A stretch of 15,051 nucleotides of DNA. It comes from Flavobacterium sp. (GTDB lineage Bacteria > Bacteroidota > Bacteroidia > Flavobacteriales > Flavobacteriaceae). The stretch is taken from assembly GCA_003449615.1 (NCBI GenBank), contig DMHA01000130.1:1-15051 (forward strand), given 5' to 3'. A model generated the notes under the pieces. That model did no database searches, was not told the DNA's origin, and saw only the letters and a list, made by a program, of their open reading frames with translations. The position numbers and the translations under genes are program-made. Below are positions 7,979 to 13,186 of this stretch, piece by piece (position 1 is the first letter of the stretch; each line of letters opens with the position of its first letter).

Positions 7979-9259
7979 ATGAAAACTACAGAAACAAGAA
8001 TTCAAGAATTAGTTACCGATTGGATTACAAATCCAAGATGGAAAGGTATCGAACGCCCTTACACAGCTGAAGAAGTTGTAAAACTTCAAGGGTCTTACCA
8101 AATAGAACATAGTGTTGCTAGAATTGGTGCTAACAAATTATGGAGCAAATTGAATTCTCAGTATTTTGTTGCCGGACTAGGAGCACTTACAGGAAATCAG
8201 GCTATTCAGGAGGTTGAGGCTGGTTTAGACGCTATTTATTTAAGCGGATGGCAAGTTGCCGCCGATGCAAATGTTGCCGGAGAAATGTATCCTGACCAAT
8301 CTTTGTATCCGGCTAACAGCGTTCCATTGGTTGTAAAACGAATTAACAATGCGCTTTTGCGTGCAGACCAAATACAAGTTGTAAATGGAACAGCAGAAAA
8401 AAAAGATTATTTAGTACCAATCGTTGCCGATGCAGAAGCTGGTTTTGGAGGAAATCTTAATGCTTTCGAACTAATGAAATCAATGATTGAATCTGGTGCT
8501 GCGGGAGTTCACTTTGAAGACCAATTGAGTTCTGCAAAAAAATGCGGACACCTTGGCGGAAAAGTATTGGTTCCTACTCAAGAAGCCATCAATAAACTAG
8601 TTGCCGCAAGACTAGCTGCCGATGTAATGGGAACACCAACCATTGTTGTTGCTCGTACTGATGCCGATGCCGCCAATTTATTGACTAGCGATATCGATCC
8701 AAGAGATGCAAAATTTATCACCGGAGAAAAAACAGGCGAAGGGTTTTTCTATGTAAACTGTGGTGTCGAGCAAGGAATCGACCGTGGATTAAGCTACGCG
8801 CCTTACGCCGATTTGATTTGGATGGAAACCAGCAATCCAGATCTGGAATACGCAAGAAAATTTGCCGAAGGAATTCACGCTCAATTTCCAGGAAAAATGT
8901 TGGCCTACAACTGTTCGCCTTCTTTCAACTGGGCTGCAAAATTAACTGTTGCTGAAATGGAAACTTTCAGAGAAGATCTAGCTGCCATGGGATATAAATT
9001 TCAATTCATTACCTTAGCTGGATTCCATGCACTAAACACGAGCATGTTCGAATTGTCTATGGCTTACAAACAAAAAGGAATGGCAGGATATTCTGAATTA
9101 CAAGAAAGAGAATTTGCCTTGCAAAAACAAGGATTTAAAGCTGTAAAACACCAAGGATTCGTGGGAACTTCCTATTTTGATGCGGTACAAAACACCGTAA
9201 CAATAGGAAAATCTACAACAACGGCCATGAAAGATTCTACCGAAACGGCTCAGTTTTAA
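7979..9259 (+). CDS. aceA: isocitrate lyase
   Basis: This 426-residue enzyme cleaves isocitrate to succinate and glyoxylate, opening the glyoxylate shunt and allowing growth on acetate or fatty acids. The catalytic loop KKCGH lies at residues 187-191, with C189 as the active-site cysteine. [10 protein letters not shown] (89-98), the metal-binding region [11 protein letters not shown] (148-158) and the later YNCSPSFNW and LAGFHALN segments are all as expected. The length is that of the bacterial short form. It lies 24 bases after aceB without its own visible promoter and is followed by a strong terminator. Its product succinate is the substrate of the Sdh complex encoded about 3.5 kb away. I see no damage to the gene. 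Confidence 0.97.
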   Translation: MKTTETRIQELVTDWITNPRWKGIERPYTAEEVVKLQGSYQIEHSVARIGANKLWSKLNSQYFVAGLGALTGNQAIQEVEAGLDAIYLSGWQVAADANVAGEMYPDQSLYPANSVPLVVKRINNALLRADQIQVVNGTAEKKDYLVPIVADAEAGFGGNLNAFELMKSMIESGAAGVHFEDQLSSAKKCGHLGGKVLVPTQEAINKLVAARLAADVMGTPTIVVARTDADAANLLTSDIDPRDAKFITGEKTGEGFFYVNCGVEQGIDRGLSYAPYADLIWMETSNPDLEYARKFAEGIHAQFPGKMLAYNCSPSFNWAAKLTVAEMETFREDLAAMGYKFQFITLAGFHALNTSMFELSMAYKQKGMAGYSELQEREFALQKQGFKAVKHQGFVGTSYFDAVQNTVTIGKSTTTAMKDSTETAQF

Positions 9260-9287
9260 GAAAAGACTATTTACTATTTAACTCTTC

Positions 9288-9341
9288 ACGCAATCGATTG
9301 AAATGAAAATTTGAATCGGTTGCGTTTTGAGTTTTTTTTTT
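9288..9341 (+). terminator. terminator of aceBA
   Basis: ACGCAATCGATT (9288-9299) pairs with AATCGGTTGCGT (9314-9325) in a 12-pair stem with one G-U pair. TTTT follows at once, with nine more T at 9332-9340. The G-U pair becomes a C-A mismatch in the opposite transcript, so the hairpin points to plus-strand termination. Confidence 0.85.
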
Positions 9342-9383
9342 ATAAAATTTGATGAATTCATATCAAAAACGATTTAAACTTAG

Positions 9384-9391
9384 TATTTTTG
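9384..9391 (+). promoter_or_regulatory. -7 box of pepP
   Basis: TATTTTTG matches the TAnnTTTG consensus fully and would start transcription near 9396, about 23 bases before the pepP ATG. A TTG at 17-23 bases upstream is lacking; the nearest ends 32 bases before the box. The call therefore rests on the -7 box and its position between a terminator and a gene. Confidence 0.45.
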
Positions 9392-9418
9392 AGTAATCAA
9401 AGTATAAACAGACTTATT

Positions 9419-10708
9419 ATGAAATACCATCAAATTGACCGACAACTTTTTATAAAAAATCGCGCCAAATTTACGGCTCAAATGAAGCCAAACAGTGTAG
9501 CAGTTTTCAATTCCAACGACATTTACCCCGTTTCTGCCGACAGCACTTTGCCTTTTGCACAACACCGTGATATCCTCTATTTATCGGGCGTCGACCAAGA
9601 AGAAAGTATTTTATTACTTTTCCCTGATGCCCCTTATGAAAACCAAAGAGAAATGTTGTTCCTCAAAGAAACTAGCGAACACATCGCCATTTGGGAAGGT
9701 GAAAAACTGAGCAAAGACCGAGCTTTTGAAGTTTCGGGAATCAAGACCGTACATTGGTTGCAAGATTTCGAGAAAACACTATTCGAAATGATGACACACT
9801 GCGACACGATTTACATCAACACCAATGAACATTATCGCGCCAAAGTGGAAACCGAAACCCGCGAAGCTCGTTTTGTAAAATGGTGGAAAGAAAAATATCC
9901 AGCTCACCAAGTAGCCAAAAGCAATCCTATCTTGCAACGCATTCGTTCGGTAAAAGAAACCGAAGAATTGGATTTAATTCAAAATGCCTGTAATATTACC
10001 GAAAAAGGTTTTAGAAGATTGTTGTCTTTTGTAAAACCAAATGTAATGGAATACGAAATCGAAGCCGAATTGATTCACGAATTCATTCGCAACCGTTCCA
10101 AAGGTTTTGCCTATACGCCAATTATTGCTTCGGGTAACAATGCCAATGTCTTGCATTATATTGAAAATAACCAACAATGCAAAGCCGGAGATTTAATTTT
10201 ATTGGACGTTGCTGCTGAATATGCCAATTATTCAAGTGATTTAACTCGAACCATTCCTGTTTCTGGTCGTTATAATGACAGACAAAAAGCAGTTTATAAT
10301 GCTGTTTTAAGAGTGAAAAATGAAGCGACTAAAATGCTAACTCCAGGAACGCTTTGGAAAGAATATCAATTTGAAGTGGGCAAAATAATGAGTTCAGAAT
10401 TGCTTGGTTTAGGACTTATCGACAAAGCCGATGTGCAAAACGAAAACCCAGAATGGCCAGCTTACAAAAAATATTTTATGCACGGAACCTCACATCACAT
10501 GGGATTGGACACCCACGATTACGGAAAACTAACCGAGCCCATGCAAGCCAATATGATTTTCACGGTAGAACCAGGAATCTACATTCCTGCCGAAGGTTTC
10601 GGCATTCGATTGGAAGATAATGTGGTCATTCAAGAAACGGGAGAACCATTTAACTTAATGCGAAATATCCCGATTGAAATTGAAGAAATAGAAAGTTTGA
10701 TGAATTAA
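9419..10708 (+). CDS. pepP: aminopeptidase P family protein (Xaa-Pro aminopeptidase)
   Basis: This 429-residue metallopeptidase should remove N-terminal residues that precede proline, using two metal ions, probably in the cytoplasm since no signal peptide is seen. The N-terminal aminopeptidase P domain spans about residues 1-150 and the pita-bread (M24) domain the rest. The metal ligands are in place: D263 (ILLDVAA), D274 (SSDLTRT), H359 (HGTSHHMGLD), E384 (FTVEPG) and E399 (IRLED). The order and the HGxSH motif match E. coli PepP. I start at ATG 9419. A TTG at 9389 would add ten residues, but it lies in the -7 box. The gene stands alone, with a terminator on each side, and shows no sign of co-transcription with aceBA. 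Confidence 0.92.
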   Translation: MKYHQIDRQLFIKNRAKFTAQMKPNSVAVFNSNDIYPVSADSTLPFAQHRDILYLSGVDQEESILLLFPDAPYENQREMLFLKETSEHIAIWEGEKLSKDRAFEVSGIKTVHWLQDFEKTLFEMMTHCDTIYINTNEHYRAKVETETREARFVKWWKEKYPAHQVAKSNPILQRIRSVKETEELDLIQNACNITEKGFRRLLSFVKPNVMEYEIEAELIHEFIRNRSKGFAYTPIIASGNNANVLHYIENNQQCKAGDLILLDVAAEYANYSSDLTRTIPVSGRYNDRQKAVYNAVLRVKNEATKMLTPGTLWKEYQFEVGKIMSSELLGLGLIDKADVQNENPEWPAYKKYFMHGTSHHMGLDTHDYGKLTEPMQANMIFTVEPGIYIPAEGFGIRLEDNVVIQETGEPFNLMRNIPIEIEEIESLMN

Positions 10709-10739
10709 TTTTAGATTTCTGATTTTAGAGTTTAGATTT

Positions 10740-10772
10740 AAAACGGTTTGCAGGGATGTGAGCCGTTTTTTT
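10740..10772 (+). terminator. terminator of pepP
   Basis: AAAACGGTT (10740-10748) pairs with AGCCGTTTT (10761-10769) with one G-U pair, followed by a T run to 10772. It sits 32 bases after the pepP stop and reaches the stop codon of the convergent PIN toxin gene. On the minus strand the stem is followed by few T, so it serves that gene poorly. Confidence 0.75.
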
Positions 10773-11133
10773 ATTCCAATAAAATCAGGTCAATTTCTTT
10801 AATTTGTTTGAACCCCTTATCTGATGTAATCAAAGGAATTTGAAAAACAATAGCCGTAGAAGCTATAATTGCATCGGGGAGTTTTATGGAATACTTTTGT
10901 TTTAATAGAATTGTTTGATACTTTATTTCATCATTAAAATTAAAAACAAAACAATCTTTCAAAATATTTATTAGAGCATTCTCTTCGTTTTTAGTGATGT
11001 TTTTATGACCACGAAGTTCAATTTCTGAAATAAAAGAAATTCCAAAAACATAATCTAAAAATGGTTCAATAAATGGTTTTCCTTCATGAAGATTGATTAA
11101 AAAATTAGTGTCTGCTAAAAAATCAATCTTGAT
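10771..11133 (-). CDS. PIN-domain toxin, VapC-like, with non-canonical start
   Basis: Read in frame up to the stop at 11148-11146, this strand encodes a complete PIN domain of about 120 residues. PIN toxins of the VapC group are metal-dependent ribonucleases that often cut tRNA or rRNA. The four acidic positions are present: D8 (FLADTNFLINL), E39 (ISEIELRG), D87 (KLPDAIIAST) and D105 (LITSDKGF). The odd point is the start. No ATG, GTG or TTG lies upstream of the ADTN motif. The best-placed codons are ATC at 11133 (then KIDFLADTN) or ATT at 11127, both overlapping the end of the antitoxin gene. A TTG at 10962 exists but would delete half the domain. Either a rare start codon with translational coupling is used, or the start has mutated and the toxin is off. 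I give the 11133 start for convenience. The family is clear and expression is not. Confidence 0.72.
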   Translation of the reverse strand: MKIDFLADTNFLINLHEGKPFIEPFLDYVFGISFISEIELRGHKNITKNEENALINILKDCFVFNFNDEIKYQTILLKQKYSIKLPDAIIASTAIVFQIPLITSDKGFKQIKEIDLILLE

Positions 11134-11290
11134 TCTTTCTTTTTTCTAATTGATATTCAAGTCCATCTAAATTTCTTTTTAGTTTCCCAAAATGAGCAGA
11201 TAAATTCCCTTTAGAAACTGGTTTGTTTGTTTTTTCTAAAAAAGATTCAATTTCTTTTTTAGCATTTTTCTTTTTTATAATCAAAACCAT
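11123..11290 (-). CDS. small antitoxin-like protein upstream of the PIN toxin
   Basis: This 55-residue reading frame starts at ATG 11290 (MVLIIKKKNAKKEIESFLEK) and ends at TGA 11123. It is very rich in lysine. Its C-terminal half, FGKLKRNLDGLEYQLEKR at about residues 34-51, resembles the tail of small Bacteroidota proteins that I recall next to PIN toxins, where it should fold onto the toxin. A helix-turn-helix or AbrB DNA-binding domain is not apparent in so short a protein. It overlaps the presumed toxin start by 11 bases, which suggests coupled translation, and has a good promoter about 50 bases upstream. The role as antitoxin is inferred from size, charge, tail motif and gene order. Confidence 0.72.
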   Translation of the reverse strand: MVLIIKKKNAKKEIESFLEKTNKPVSKGNLSAHFGKLKRNLDGLEYQLEKRKNQD

Positions 11291-11340
11291 AATTAAAATT
11301 TTTATAAAATTAGCGAAAATTTGTTTTCAATTAGAAAAAA

Positions 11341-11372
11341 CAAAATTAAAATTACTAAATTACTTTTCTCAA
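11341..11372 (-). promoter_or_regulatory. promoter of the VapBC-like module
   Basis: On the minus strand TTG (11372-11370) is followed after 21 bases by TAATTTTG (11348-11341), a full match to the Bacteroidota consensus. Transcription should start near 11336, about 46 bases before the antitoxin ATG. Confidence 0.6.
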
Positions 11373-11398
11373 ATATAGTGGTTTTGAAGAATAAAAAT

Positions 11399-11406
11399 TA
11401 ATTTTG
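11399..11406 (+). promoter_or_regulatory. -7 box of the alpha/beta hydrolase gene
   Basis: TAATTTTG matches TAnnTTTG fully and would start transcription near 11411, about 23 bases before the TTG start codon at 11434. The only nearby TTG (11384-11386) is 12 bases away, which is too close, so the -33 element is unclear. Together with the divergent module promoter this fills most of 11291-11433. Confidence 0.4.
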
Positions 11407-11433
11407 TCTTTCATTAAATACATCTAATAAACC

Positions 11434-12216
11434 TTGTATCAACTCCTCTACAAAAACACGAAAATCTCCTATTCCGATACTGGAAAAGGCAATGCTATTG
11501 TATTAATTCACGGTTTTTTGGAAAACCAAACGATGTGGCAGGATTTGGCTCCGGAATTATGCCAAAAATACCGAGTAATAACCCTAGATTTATTGGGTCA
11601 CGGCGAATCGGATTGTTTGGGTTATGTTCATTCTATGGAGGAAAATGCGGACGTTGTTCAAGCGGTTTTATCAAAATTACGAATACGAAAAGCGGTTTTT
11701 GTGGGACATTCGATGGGTGGTTATGTGGCTTTGGCTTTCGCCGAATTGTATCCTGAAAAAATTAGGGGATTAGTTTTATTAAATTCAACTTCAAAAGCCG
11801 ATAGCGAGGAACGAAAAGACAATCGGAATCGCGCCATCAAAGCGGTAAAGAAAGATTATACCACATTTGTAAGACTTTCTATCACTAATTTATTTAGCGA
11901 AGAAAATCGAGAAATATTGACAGACGAAATCGAAAAGGTAAAAATTGAAGCCCTGAAAACTCCACTACAAGGAATTGTCGCCTCGCTCGAAGGAATGAAA
12001 AACCGAAAAGATCGAGAAGTTTTATTACACCTTTCGCCTTATCCGAAAATGCTGATTCTGGGAGAAAAAGACCCCGTTTTGATTTACGAAACCGCGCTGG
12101 AACAAATAAAAAATACAGCAGTCAAATTTGTCACTTTTCCCGATGGACACATGAGCCATATTGAAAATCGAGAAGAATTGAAGGATGTTTTATTGGGGTT
12201 TTTTAAAAGCGTTTAA
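11434..12216 (+). CDS. alpha/beta-fold hydrolase
   Basis: This 260-residue single-domain alpha/beta hydrolase of the esterase/MenH-like group is probably cytosolic. The oxyanion-hole motif HGF is at residues 26-28. The nucleophile elbow GHSMGG (91-96) has S93, the acid is probably D213 (LGEKDPV), and the base is H239 (PDGHMSH). The triad is complete, so it should be active, but the substrate cannot be read from the sequence. The start is TTG at 11434: a stop codon lies two codons upstream, and the first in-frame ATG falls beyond the HGF motif. MYQLLYKNTKISYSDTGKG is a normal start for the family. The gene ends in a four-base stop-to-stop overlap with the convergent ABC ATPase gene, and I see no terminator. 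Confidence 0.88.
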   Translation: MYQLLYKNTKISYSDTGKGNAIVLIHGFLENQTMWQDLAPELCQKYRVITLDLLGHGESDCLGYVHSMEENADVVQAVLSKLRIRKAVFVGHSMGGYVALAFAELYPEKIRGLVLLNSTSKADSEERKDNRNRAIKAVKKDYTTFVRLSITNLFSEENREILTDEIEKVKIEALKTPLQGIVASLEGMKNRKDREVLLHLSPYPKMLILGEKDPVLIYETALEQIKNTAVKFVTFPDGHMSHIENREELKDVLLGFFKSV

Positions 12217-12884
12217 ATCATTCCTAATTTCAAATACCCTTTTTCCACCAACTCATTTTTGTCTTTCAAGTGGTGAAGTTTTCCTTCTTTCATTAACACT
12301 AGTTTTGTTGATACTTTTATCACATTTTCATAATTATGATCGGTGATAATAATACCTTTTTCTTTAGATATTGAAATAATTAATTCATTAATCTTTTCAA
12401 TTATTATGGGTGACAATCCATTATAAGGTTCATCCAATAATACAAATTTTGATGGATTATTTAGGATTATCTTAATTTCTAAATACCGTAATTCTCCACC
12501 TGACAAATGCTTTACTTTTTTACTCAGTATTGCTTGAATCATTTCATCAGCATAAAATTCATCAAGTTTTTCTTTGGGAATTGACAATACTATTGCTTTA
12601 TTTACAGAAAATAAATTTGGAATAAAATTCTCTTGAGGCAAATAGCTAATTTGATGTAACAATTCACTAGTTTTTGATTTCACTTCTCCGTCAATGCGAA
12701 CAAATTTAAAATCGGCGATGACTATTCCGAAAATAATTTTTAGCAATGTCGATTTTCCAGAACCATTTCTTCCTAAAACACCAATAATATTGTTTGTTTC
12801 ACATTTTAAATACACATCGGAAAGTATGATTTTACCATCATATTGTTTTTGAACACTATCAACTTCTAAGACACTTTTAGTCAT
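12213..12884 (-). CDS. ABC transporter ATP-binding protein
   Basis: This 223-residue single ATPase domain should power a membrane transporter as a dimer. All key motifs are present: Walker A GRNGSGKST (38-46), Q-loop Q84 (YLPQEN), signature LSGGE (127-131), Walker B FVLLDEP (147-153, catalytic E152) and switch H183 (TDHNYE). The GLSP segment after Walker B recalls LptB- and LivF-type ATPases. Its ATG overlaps the stop of the preceding 101-residue membrane protein gene in an ATGA junction, so the two are probably made together. That small protein is the only membrane partner in view, and no substrate-binding protein or full-size permease lies downstream within the window. Direction of transport and substrate are unknown. 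Confidence 0.88.
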   Translation of the reverse strand: MTKSVLEVDSVQKQYDGKIILSDVYLKCETNNIIGVLGRNGSGKSTLLKIIFGIVIADFKFVRIDGEVKSKTSELLHQISYLPQENFIPNLFSVNKAIVLSIPKEKLDEFYADEMIQAILSKKVKHLSGGELRYLEIKIILNNPSKFVLLDEPYNGLSPIIIEKINELIISISKEKGIIITDHNYENVIKVSTKLVLMKEGKLHHLKDKNELVEKGYLKLGMI

Positions 12885-13186
12885 AAATTTTTCAATATTA
12901 AACTAAAACCTAAAATCAGTAGCGCCGAAAAAACAAAATTCATTAAAAAACCATAGACAATTAACTGTAATTTTGAAATTCCGTTATTGCAATAAAAAAG
13001 GTATTCATTTACAGCATTCACTTCTTTTATTAAAACGCTTATGAAATAACCGAAAACAACAAGCACAAGTTTAAAGGTTTCAAATCCTCCAAAAACTCCT
13101 GCCAAAACGCTTATTGAAATTGTTATTGTCAATGTGCTTTTGTAGAATTCAAATATGTTGGCTAGTTTTCTAGTTGTAAATTCCAT
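12881..13186 (-). CDS. small three-helix membrane protein, probable ABC partner
   Basis: I do not recognise this 101-residue protein. Hydrophobic segments lie at about residues 18-34, 38-53 and 72-97. The loop between the last two (VNAVNEYLFYCNNGISKLQL, 57-76) is polar and amphipathic, and recalls the cytoplasmic coupling segments of ABC-2 permeases, though only by eye. The gene begins with ATG directly after the TAA of the nuclease gene, with no gap, and ends in an ATGA overlap with the ABC ATPase gene. Such tight coupling suggests the membrane part of a very small transporter, working as an oligomer or with a permease encoded elsewhere. It is far shorter than a normal permease. It might instead be a remnant of one, but its flanking junctions are clean. 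Confidence 0.7.
   Translation of the reverse strand: MEFTTRKLANIFEFYKSTLTITISISVLAGVFGGFETFKLVLVVFGYFISVLIKEVNAVNEYLFYCNNGISKLQLIVYGFLMNFVFSALLILGFSLILKNL

Noticed and set aside
9389..9391. TTG 9389 as the pepP start
   Set aside because: It is part of the -7 box TATTTTTG, and the next in-frame ATG at 9419 gives a normal aminopeptidase P N-terminus.
10771..10962. 63-codon protein starting at TTG 10962 as a gene of its own
   Set aside because: It is only the C-terminal half of the PIN domain. The same frame continues upstream with the first catalytic Asp and the conserved Glu.
11370..11377. Second -7 box TATATTTG on the minus strand upstream of the antitoxin gene
   Set aside because: No TTG lies at a suitable distance, whereas the box at 11341-11348 has one 21 bases away.
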